From Longimicrobiales bacterium (GTDB lineage: Bacteria > Gemmatimonadota > Gemmatimonadetes > Longimicrobiales > Gaopeijiaceae), in contig JANQNV010000028.1 of NCBI GenBank assembly GCA_028279425.1, positions 1-64,000 on the forward strand: a DNA stretch of 64,000 bases. The letters are read 5' to 3'. Made by a program: the position numbers and the translations under genes. The notes under the pieces were generated by a model. It worked only from the letters and a program-made list of their open reading frames with translations. It was not told where the DNA came from and did not search any database. Of the stretch, positions 50,363-58,041 are shown piece by piece (position 1 is the first letter of the stretch; every line of letters begins with the position of its first letter).

Positions 50363-53017
50363 TCAGTCGTACCGCAATACATCCGCCGGATCGAGGCGAG
50401 TCCCCCGCCACGCCGGGATCCAGCTGGCCACCCAGGCCACGACACCGAGACCCACCACACTCGCGGCCAGCGTCGAGGGATCGCTGGGTGATACGCCGAA
50501 CAACAGGCCGCGCATCGTGCCCTGAAGGGCCAGCACCGCCACGAGCCCCAACGCCGATCCCACGCCCACGGTAACGAGCACGTCGCGCTGTACGCTGGAC
50601 CGCACCTGCGACGCCTGCGCTCCCAGCGCCAGCCGGATACCCATCTCGCGGGTGCGCCGTGCGACCGCGTAGGCGACCACTCCGTAGACCCCCATCGCGG
50701 CCAGGAGCAAGGCGGACCCGGCGAATACGGCCAGAACGAAGGCGTTCAGGCGCCGGTCGGCGGCCGTGCCGCGGATGAGGCCCCACATGCTCTCCACGCG
50801 CACCGAGATGTCACGATCGACCCCATGCACCACCTCGCGGAGACGACCGGCCACAGCGCCGACGTCCGCCGTTTCGACCACGACCCCCGCCCCGAACAGC
50901 GCCGGAAACAGCGGACGCTGCAGAAGGTGCACGTAGTAGGAGGGTCGCTCACCCGCACCGGTGTCCCACGACAGCGTCTCACCCACCACCCCGATCACGG
51001 TCAGCCCCTCGTCGGGCCAGGCGTCCATCCCCCCGGGGTTGAACGTCCGGCCGATCGGGTCTTCGCCGGGCCAGAGCGCCTCGGCCATGGCGGCGTCGAC
51101 CAGCGCAACATGCGGGGCATCGGGCCCATCGGACGGCTCGAACAGGCGCCCTCGAAGCAGCGGAATGTCGAGGGCTTCGAAGTAGCCCGCGTCGGCCACC
51201 CCGTAGCCGAACACCCGTTCGGTTCGGCTTCCGTCGCCAAGTTCGAGTTGTCCGCCCACGCCTCCCTGCCCCACCAGCGGGAGCGCGAAAGTCACGCCTA
51301 CCCGCTCGACTCCGGGGAGCGCCGCGGCGCCCCGTACCAACTCGTCGAGATCCCGCAGCCCATCGGCGTACCCCTCGTACTTCGACGTCGGCAGATCGAT
51401 GCGCGCTACGACCACGTCGTCGGCATCGAACCCACCGGGCCGCTCCAGAACCGCGGTGAGACTCTTCGCGAACACCCCGCCGGCAATCAGCAGCGCGAGC
51501 GCGAGACCCGCCTCGGCTCCCATCACGGCGCGCCAGGCCCGGCGGGTCGCCCGATCGTATCCACTGCGTCCGGCCCGAGCGGACAGAGCCAGATCCCGCC
51601 GGGTCAGCGCCAGCGCGGGGAGCAACCCGAACGCCAGAGCCGCGGCGGCCATGGTGGCCACGGTGAACACGAGCACCCGACCATCGAGCGACACCTCGGC
51701 CAGCCGGGGCAGCGCGGTCGGATTGAGGGCGCGGGTCACCGAAAGAATGCCCTGCCCCAGCGCCACGCCCAGGGCCGACCCCAGAACGGCGAGCACGACG
51801 CTCTCGAGCACGAGCTTCCGCACGAGACGCCCACGGCTGGCACCGAGCGAGGCACGCACACCCAGTTCACGCACCCTTGCAGTGCCCCGCGCGAGGAGGG
51901 TGCTCGCCACATTGGCGCAGGCGATCAGAAGCAACACGCCCGACGCGGCCAGTAGGAAGCCGAGCGCCCGGCGCGACCCGCCGACCACATCGTCGAGGTA
52001 GCCGCGCGTGAGCACGCCCACCGTCTCGACCTCGGGGTGGCCCGCCGCGAGGGAGGCGTGAACCCCGTTCACGGCCGCGTCGGCGCGCTCGATCGGCACT
52101 CCGTCGGCCAGACGACCCAGAACGCCGACGACGTGGTTGCCGCGCACGTTCCACGGAACGGCGCGGTCGAGCGACGTCCAGACCTCGGGCCCATCGGGCA
52201 AGCGGAACGACGCCGGCATGACCCCGATCACATCGTACACGACCCCGTTGAGATCGACCGTCGCCCCCTCGAACGATGCACCGGCAGACGTGCCGGCCGC
52301 GGCGTCGCCCCGGCCGAGCGGGCCCTCCCAGAACGAGCGCGACACCACGGCGACCGGGGGTCCTCCCGGCGCGTGTTCGTCGGGCGTCGGCACACGCCCC
52401 AGCAGCGGCGCCACCCCGCCCACCTCGAAGAAGTCGGCCGAGACGGCGGTGATGCGCGCCCGCACCGCGCCGTTCGGCGTCAGCACCGCGGCCCCGCGGG
52501 TGGGCACGTAGGCGGCCATCGCCGACCACTCCGGACTGCCGGCGCGCCAGTCGGCGAAGTTGAGGTAGGAGGCGAGGAGAGGATCGCCCTCCTGGGTGCG
52601 CTCCCAGAGGGCGATGATCCGCTCCGACGCCGGGTACGGCAGCGGGCGCAGCAGCACGCCGTCCACCAGCGTGTACATCGCCGTGGTCGCGCCGATGCCG
52701 ACCGACAGCGTCGACACCGCCACGAGAGCGAAGCCCGGGGATCGGCGCAGCCCGCGCAGGGCGTAGCGAAGGTCGGCGAGGGTCTCGTCGAGCCAGCGGG
52801 TTCCGCGCTCACCGCGCGCACGCTCCTTCATCCGCTCCTCCCCGCCGAACGCGATGCGCGCCCGACGCCTCGCCTCCCCGGCCGACATCCCCTTCGCACG
52901 GAGCTTGCGCTCTTCCATCTCGAGGTGGAAGCGCATCTCCTCGCGAAGCGCCCGCTCTTCGGCGCCGCGGCGGAAGAGCGTCCACAGCCGGTCCTTCAAC
53001 GCGTACCACCATCGCAT
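50363..53017 (-). CDS. ADOP-family FtsX/MacB-like permease (module 6)
   Basis: An 884-residue permease. The N-terminus is the helical ADOP type: FRRGAEERALREEMRFHLEM, then GEARRRARIAFGGEERMKER. First helix FALVAVSTLSVGIGATTAMY. Two MacB-like halves with GVLLLIACANVASTLLARGT and ALLLAAMGVYGVVAYAVARR. Four arginine-rich elements flank helices as usual. GGAGG precedes the ATG at 53017. The PadR stop is 43 bases upstream, the widest spacing of the six modules. Confidence 0.9.
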   Translation of the reverse strand: MRWWYALKDRLWTLFRRGAEERALREEMRFHLEMEERKLRAKGMSAGEARRRARIAFGGEERMKERARGERGTRWLDETLADLRYALRGLRRSPGFALVAVSTLSVGIGATTAMYTLVDGVLLRPLPYPASERIIALWERTQEGDPLLASYLNFADWRAGSPEWSAMAAYVPTRGAAVLTPNGAVRARITAVSADFFEVGGVAPLLGRVPTPDEHAPGGPPVAVVSRSFWEGPLGRGDAAAGTSAGASFEGATVDLNGVVYDVIGVMPASFRLPDGPEVWTSLDRAVPWNVRGNHVVGVLGRLADGVPIERADAAVNGVHASLAAGHPEVETVGVLTRGYLDDVVGGSRRALGFLLAASGVLLLIACANVASTLLARGTARVRELGVRASLGASRGRLVRKLVLESVVLAVLGSALGVALGQGILSVTRALNPTALPRLAEVSLDGRVLVFTVATMAAAALAFGLLPALALTRRDLALSARAGRSGYDRATRRAWRAVMGAEAGLALALLIAGGVFAKSLTAVLERPGGFDADDVVVARIDLPTSKYEGYADGLRDLDELVRGAAALPGVERVGVTFALPLVGQGGVGGQLELGDGSRTERVFGYGVADAGYFEALDIPLLRGRLFEPSDGPDAPHVALVDAAMAEALWPGEDPIGRTFNPGGMDAWPDEGLTVIGVVGETLSWDTGAGERPSYYVHLLQRPLFPALFGAGVVVETADVGAVAGRLREVVHGVDRDISVRVESMWGLIRGTAADRRLNAFVLAVFAGSALLLAAMGVYGVVAYAVARRTREMGIRLALGAQASQVRSSVQRDVLVTVGVGSALGLVAVLALQGTMRGLLFGVSPSDPSTLAASVVGLGVVAWVASWIPAWRGTRLDPADVLRYD

Positions 53018-53060
53018 CGTCCGCCTCCCTGTCGCGTCGTCTGTCTCTTCGCCGACCGTT

Positions 53061-53414
53061 CTACGCCCTCGCCGGGCCCGGTGTCTCCTCGCCTCGAATC
53101 ACGCGATCCACTGCCCCCTTGGCCCGCTCCCAGGCCCGAACCTCGAGGTCGAGCCGACGGGCACCCGCCGGGGTCAGGCTATAGTAGCGGGCGCGGCGGT
53201 TGGCCTCGCTGCGCTGCCAGTCGGCCTCGATCCAGCCCTGACGACGCAGGCGCTGGAGGGCCGGATACAACGACCCCTGGTTGACCTGGAAGACCTCCTC
53301 GGATCGCTGAGCCAGTCGTTCGCCGATGCCCCACCCGTGCATGGGGCCATCTGCAAGAACGCGAAGCACCAGGAGATCCAGGGTACCGGGGAGCAGGTTG
53401 GCGGGGTCGTCCAA
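53061..53414 (-). CDS. PadR-family transcriptional regulator (module 6)
   Basis: About 117 residues: DDPANLLPGTLDLLVLRVLA, GPMHGWGIGERLAQRSEEVF, then VNQGSLYPALQRLRRQGWIE as recognition helix and RRARYYSLTPAGARRLDLEV as wing. The start is uncertain. The open frame reaches a TTG at 53495, but that region contains the CTAGAG palindrome, so I prefer the TTG at 53414 just before the domain; no ATG is available. It precedes the ADOP gene on the same strand. Confidence 0.85.
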   Translation of the reverse strand: MDDPANLLPGTLDLLVLRVLADGPMHGWGIGERLAQRSEEVFQVNQGSLYPALQRLRRQGWIEADWQRSEANRRARYYSLTPAGARRLDLEVRAWERAKGAVDRVIRGEETPGPARA

Positions 53415-53465
53415 GCGGGGATGCCGTGGCGGGGATGAGCCGACCCGGACGGCCGCTCTTGTAGG

Positions 53466-53502
53466 CAAGCTAGAGGAACACCCTTCTCTAGACAAGCTAG
53501 AG
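53466..53502. promoter_or_regulatory. CTAGAG repeats, candidate operator of PadR module 6
   Basis: CTCTAG-ACAAG-CTAGAG (53486-53502) has perfect 6-bp arms. The unit CAAGCTAGAGGA occurs twice (from 53466 and from 53493). The site lies 52-88 bases upstream of the chosen PadR start on the minus strand. Confidence 0.55.
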
Positions 53503-53516
53503 GAGGCACGACGGGT

Positions 53517-53680
53517 GACCTCGGGACGACGGCTTCGTCGACGTCATCGGATGGGGCGATCGCCTGGGGGGCTTCCGAGACGGCGAAGTGTGGGAACTCG
53601 ACCTGTCGCGGATCGGTTCTGAAGCAGTAGGTGCGCCCTCCGCTCACACTTGGACTCGAAACGGCGATGCTGTAGTCTAG
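53517..53680 (+). pseudogene. 3' fragment of an unidentified gene
   Basis: Fifty-four codons after an in-frame TGA read DDGFVDVIGWGDRLGGFRDG, EVWELDLSRIGSEAVGAP and end in TAG at 53678. The composition is protein-like, unlike the shadow frames, but no start is available and no family is recognised. It sits between the module 6 regulator and the FemAB-like gene, another broken gene beside a PadR-ADOP module. Confidence 0.3.
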
Positions 53681-53716
53681 ACCGAGTGGTGCTCGTTTCA
53701 TTCCCCCCCTCCACGA

Positions 53717-54679
53717 ATGCTCCCGAGTCTGCCCTTCGATCAGACCGAGCTAGGATGCCGTATCGTCGATCGGGAGCGCTGGCAGGTGGACCTGTCGAGC
53801 GGCCCGGCCGGCGTTCAGGTGGCGCGCTCCAAACCTTTCCCCTGGCTTTTCGTCGGACGTCTGCCCCGCTTCGGTGGCGCCCATGCCGACACCCCGACCC
53901 AGTCGGCCCCCGAGCTCGCAGAACTCGCCCGGTCGAGGCCACTGCTCCGGCTTCACGCCGAGGTGTGGGAGCCGGACCCGGCCCGACGCCGGGCGCTCGC
54001 CGAAGCCCTCGCGGACGCGGGGTTCGTACAGCCGGCCCGACCGCGCGCCTACGAGCACTCGGTCCTCGTCGATCTGGAGCCCACGGAAGACGAGATGATG
54101 GCGTCGTTTTCGTCGACCTGCCGACGCCATATCCGAGCGCCCGCGAAGAAGGGTTTCGAGATGCGACCGATCCGAGACTCCGAGCATGCTCCCGTCCTGC
54201 AGGAGATCCTGACCGAGAGCTTCGCGCGCACCGGTTCGGCGCCGCCCGAGATCGTATGGGATGCGATCTTCGAGGCCCTGAGAGACGATCAGGCGCCGCT
54301 CGAACTCGTGGGCCTCTTCCGCGCCGACGAGGAGAACGGAACGCCCTACTCCTTCGCCATGGCGGTGCTCCACGGAGACGTCGTCGAGTATTCGCACGCC
54401 GGCTCGGTGCGGCGCGACGATGTGAAGGTGCCCCTCCTGTATTCCTGCGCCTGGAGCCTGATGCAGTGGGCCAAGGCGCGAGGGGCGACCCGCTTCGATT
54501 TCGGCGGCGTGCCGCGGCCCACCGACGTCGAGGGCCGGCTTTCGGGGATCGAGGCGTTCAAGAGGTCGTTTTCGCCCGACCCCGTTCAGGTGGGCGACGA
54601 GTGGGTGCTGGAGCCTCGTCCACTCCTGACGGGCGTTCTTCGACAGCTGGGGCGCGGGCTCGACGTACGAACCGACTGA
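53717..54679 (+). CDS. FemAB/GNAT-like acyltransferase
   Basis: A 320-residue protein with two tandem GNAT-type halves, as in FemAB and related aminoacyl- or acetyltransferases. The first half includes SRPLLRLHAEVWEPDP and SVLVDLEPTEDEMMASFSST, then CRRHIRAPAKKGFEMRPI, the typical R-R-x-I-R-x-A-x-K-x-G motif before helix 2. The second half has PYSFAMAVLHGDVVEYSHAG and GATRFDFGGVPRPTDVEGRL, then FKRSFSP, the F-K-x-x-F motif of the peptidoglycan-bridge family. It may add amino acids or acyl groups to a cell-envelope glycan. The ATG at 53717 is used. Confidence 0.83.
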   Translation: MLPSLPFDQTELGCRIVDRERWQVDLSSGPAGVQVARSKPFPWLFVGRLPRFGGAHADTPTQSAPELAELARSRPLLRLHAEVWEPDPARRRALAEALADAGFVQPARPRAYEHSVLVDLEPTEDEMMASFSSTCRRHIRAPAKKGFEMRPIRDSEHAPVLQEILTESFARTGSAPPEIVWDAIFEALRDDQAPLELVGLFRADEENGTPYSFAMAVLHGDVVEYSHAGSVRRDDVKVPLLYSCAWSLMQWAKARGATRFDFGGVPRPTDVEGRLSGIEAFKRSFSPDPVQVGDEWVLEPRPLLTGVLRQLGRGLDVRTD

Positions 54680-54762
54680 GCAGCCCCCTTTGCCCGGCCT
54701 GGCCTGCGCGCCTACCCTGACGGCCTCACCGTGCCCGTCCCGCCTCAGCGTTGCGTTGCGCC

Positions 54763-57700
54763 ATGCCTTCGATCCGCGTCCTCCGTCGCCCTCCCCGGAC
54801 CGGCCTCTCGGCCGCCACTTTGACCCTCGCCCTCGGACTCCTGGCTTCCGCGCCCCTCTCGGCGCAGTCGGAGGCCGCCGGCACCGCCGCCTCCGCCGAC
54901 CCGTTCGCCGGGCTGACCTTCCGCGAGATCGGCCCCGCCCTGATGGGGGGACGAATCTCCGACCTGGCCGTGGTCGAGCGCTCGCCCCAGGTGTTCTACC
55001 TCGCGACGGGGTCGGGTGGGCTGTGGAAGACCGAGAACCACGGCACCTCGTGGATTCCCCTCTTCGACGAGCAGCCCAACGCCTCGATCGGTGACGTCAC
55101 CATCCACCAGCCCAACCCGAATCTGGTCTGGGTCGGGACCGGGGAGCCGCAGAACCGCCAGTCGTCGCCCTACGGAAACGGAGTCTACAAGTCGACCGAC
55201 GGAGGGCGGACCTGGTCGCACATGGGGCTCGACGACACGCGCCACATCGGGCGCATCATCATTCATCCGACCGATCCCGACATCGTGTGGGTCGCTGCCC
55301 TCGGCCATCTTTGGGGTGCCAACGAGGAGCGCGGCGTCTTCCGTACCACCGACGGCGGCGACAACTGGGACAGGGTGCTGTACGTCGACGAACACACGGG
55401 CGCCGTCGACCTCGCGATCGACCCGGGGGATCCGAATACCCTGTTCGCCGCGATGTATCAGCGCCGCCGCACCGGGTGGGGGTTCAATGGGGGCGGACCC
55501 GGGAGCGGGATCTACCGCACGGTCGACGGCGGCGACAGCTGGACGGAGCTGACCGAGGGCCTCCCCGAGGGCGACAAGGGGCGGATCGGGATCGACGTCT
55601 TCCGCGGGGACGGCAATCTCGTCTACGCGGTGGTCGAGGCCGATGCCTCGAGCGGCGGCTTCGGCGGGGGCGGAGGTCAGCGCCAGGGCGGGCTGTTCCG
55701 TTCCGACGACCGCGGCGAATCGTGGGAGAAGGTGTCCAACACCAACCCACGCCCGATGTACTACTCACAGGTGCGGATCGACCCCGGCAATCCGGATCGG
55801 ATCTACATCCTGGGCACGCAGCTCGCGATCTCCGACGACGGCGGGCGGACCTTCCGCAACGACGGCGCGGTGCAGATCCACGTCGACCACCACGCCCTGT
55901 GGATCAACCCCGACGACCCCGACCACCTCATTCTCGGGAGCGACGGGGGCATCTCGGCCTCGTGGGACGGGGCCGCGCACTGGCGCATGTTCGACAACAT
56001 CGCGCTGGGCCAGTTCTATCAGGTGTCCTACGACATGCGCACGCCCTACTTCGTATGCGGCGGCCTGCAAGACAACGACCCCTGGTGTGGCCCGTCCAAC
56101 AACCTGTCGTTTCACGGCATCCGGCATCAGGACTGGTACGAAGTCGCCTACGGCGACGGCTTCACCACGATCGTCGACCCGACCGATTCGACCATCGTCT
56201 TTTCCGAGACGCAGGGCGGCAACCTCAACCGCTACGACGTCGTCACGGGCGAGAAGACCGCCCTGAAGCCGATCGTGGGGCCGCGCGCCGAGGGCGATAC
56301 GGCCAAGGCGTACCGCTTCAACTGGCACACGCCGCTCGTCATGTCGAGCCACGATCCCGCGACCATCTACTTCGGGTCGCAATATCTCATGCGCTCGCGC
56401 GATCGCGGCGTGTCGTGGGAGGAGATCAGCCCCGACCTCACCAAAGGCATCGACCGCGACACACTGCGCATCATGGGCGTCCTGGGGTCGGAGCCGATGA
56501 TGTCGAAGAACGACGGCATCTCGACCTACGGCAATCTCACGACCATCGCCGAATCGTCCTTCGATCCTGCCGTCCTCTACACCGGTTCCGACGACGGCAA
56601 CGTGCAGGTCACGCGAGACGGAGGGGAGACGTGGACGAACGTCGTCGACCGCATCCCCGACCTCCCCGAGCGCACCTACGTGTCTCGCCTCGTCGCCTCG
56701 ACGCACGAGCCGGCCCGTGTCTACGCCACCTTCGATGGTCATCGCAACGACGACTACGCCCCCTACGTCTACGTGAGCGAAGACTTCGGCGACTCCTGGC
56801 AGCCGATCCACGACGGGCTCCCCGAAGAGTCGATCAACGTGATCATCGAGCACCCCCGCACTCCCGGCCTCCTCATGGTCGGCAACGAGGTCGGGATCTG
56901 GTTTTCGCTGAACCGCGGAGGAAGCTGGACCCGACTCCAGAGCGATCTGCCGACCGTGCCCGTCGACGATCTGCAGATTCACCCCCGCGACAACGACCTC
57001 ATCGTGGGAACGCACGGCCGCTCGATCTACATCCTGGCCGATGTGACCCCGCTCGAGCGGCTGACCGACGAAGTACGGGCCATGGCCGGTCACGTGTTTC
57101 CGATGCAGACCAGCGTCATGTGGGCGCAGAAGGGGGATTGGCCCTTCTATGGTGCCACCTACTCCGCCCCGAACCCGCCCCGCGGCGCCCGTGTGCGCTA
57201 CTACCTGGGCGATGCGGCCGACGACGCCGAACTCGTGGTGCGCGACGCGTCGGGCGACGTCGTGCGCACCCTCGAGGTGGCCGACGAGCCGGGCGTGCAC
57301 GAGGTGATCTGGAACTGGCGGCACGACCCGCCCTTCACGCCCGAGCCGCGTGCAGGGGGCGGAGGCGGTCCGCGCGGCGGAGGCTTCGGTGGAGGCGGTG
57401 CGCCCCCGGGACCGATCGTTCTCCCCGGCCGCTACACGGTCTCCCTCACCGTCGACGGCGTCGAGTCGACAGCCGACGTGACGATCGAGGCCGATCCGCG
57501 CCGGCCCATGACCATGGCCGAGCGCCGCGCACGCCAGGACGCACTCATGGACCTGCACGTCATGGCCGAGCCGCTCTATCGCAGCACGCAGGCGCTGCGG
57601 CGCGTGACCGAGGTGTTGGCCGAGGCACGATCGCTCCTCGACGACGATGCACCCGACGATGTGAGATCCGACGTCGACGCCATCGAGGAGGAACTCGACG

Positions 57701-57960
57701 CCCTGCGCTCCGACCTCCAGACCGCCAACCGGAGCGCCGGGATTCGCAACTCCATCCAGGCGTCGTCCACGGTGCCGACCGAAGACCAGCTCTGGCAGAT
57801 CGAGAAGCTGTGGAACGACCTGCCCGGCCTCGTCGAGCGGGTCAACGCTCTCGTCGAGGACCGCGTACCGGCGCTGCACGACCGGCTCGATGAGATCGGG
57901 GCCCGACCGGATCCGGGTGAGCCCGTGGCGATGCCCCGGCGGGGGGGTGGAGGTGGGTAG
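54763..57960 (+). CDS. Large secreted BNR/sortilin-type beta-propeller protein
   Basis: About 1065 residues with a Sec signal (basic start, LTLALGLLASAPLSAQ, cleavage near 35). It is built of many BNR/VPS10-like blades: GSGGLWKTENHGTSWIPLFD, GVYKSTDGGRTWSHMGLDDT, GVFRTTDGGDNWDRVLYVDE, GLFRSDDRGESWEKVSNTNP, and later VQVTRDGGETW and VYVSEDFGDSWQPIHDGL. The C-terminal 220 residues include a beta-sandwich and a helical coil, with two Gly-rich linkers (GGGGGPRGGGFGGGG type). Such proteins are abundant in soil Gemmatimonadota-like genomes, and are annotated as glycosyl hydrolase-like or sortilin-like without proven activity. ATG at 54763 precedes the signal. Confidence 0.9.
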   Translation: MPSIRVLRRPPRTGLSAATLTLALGLLASAPLSAQSEAAGTAASADPFAGLTFREIGPALMGGRISDLAVVERSPQVFYLATGSGGLWKTENHGTSWIPLFDEQPNASIGDVTIHQPNPNLVWVGTGEPQNRQSSPYGNGVYKSTDGGRTWSHMGLDDTRHIGRIIIHPTDPDIVWVAALGHLWGANEERGVFRTTDGGDNWDRVLYVDEHTGAVDLAIDPGDPNTLFAAMYQRRRTGWGFNGGGPGSGIYRTVDGGDSWTELTEGLPEGDKGRIGIDVFRGDGNLVYAVVEADASSGGFGGGGGQRQGGLFRSDDRGESWEKVSNTNPRPMYYSQVRIDPGNPDRIYILGTQLAISDDGGRTFRNDGAVQIHVDHHALWINPDDPDHLILGSDGGISASWDGAAHWRMFDNIALGQFYQVSYDMRTPYFVCGGLQDNDPWCGPSNNLSFHGIRHQDWYEVAYGDGFTTIVDPTDSTIVFSETQGGNLNRYDVVTGEKTALKPIVGPRAEGDTAKAYRFNWHTPLVMSSHDPATIYFGSQYLMRSRDRGVSWEEISPDLTKGIDRDTLRIMGVLGSEPMMSKNDGISTYGNLTTIAESSFDPAVLYTGSDDGNVQVTRDGGETWTNVVDRIPDLPERTYVSRLVASTHEPARVYATFDGHRNDDYAPYVYVSEDFGDSWQPIHDGLPEESINVIIEHPRTPGLLMVGNEVGIWFSLNRGGSWTRLQSDLPTVPVDDLQIHPRDNDLIVGTHGRSIYILADVTPLERLTDEVRAMAGHVFPMQTSVMWAQKGDWPFYGATYSAPNPPRGARVRYYLGDAADDAELVVRDASGDVVRTLEVADEPGVHEVIWNWRHDPPFTPEPRAGGGGGPRGGGFGGGGAPPGPIVLPGRYTVSLTVDGVESTADVTIEADPRRPMTMAERRARQDALMDLHVMAEPLYRSTQALRRVTEVLAEARSLLDDDAPDDVRSDVDAIEEELDALRSDLQTANRSAGIRNSIQASSTVPTEDQLWQIEKLWNDLPGLVERVNALVEDRVPALHDRLDEIGARPDPGEPVAMPRRGGGGG

Positions 57961-58041
57961 CGCCGCACCCCGATGATCCCTGCGGGATCGCTTTTTCGCA
58001 TGAGCATACGAGTAGCTACCCTCGCTTCCACGGAGTTCTCG

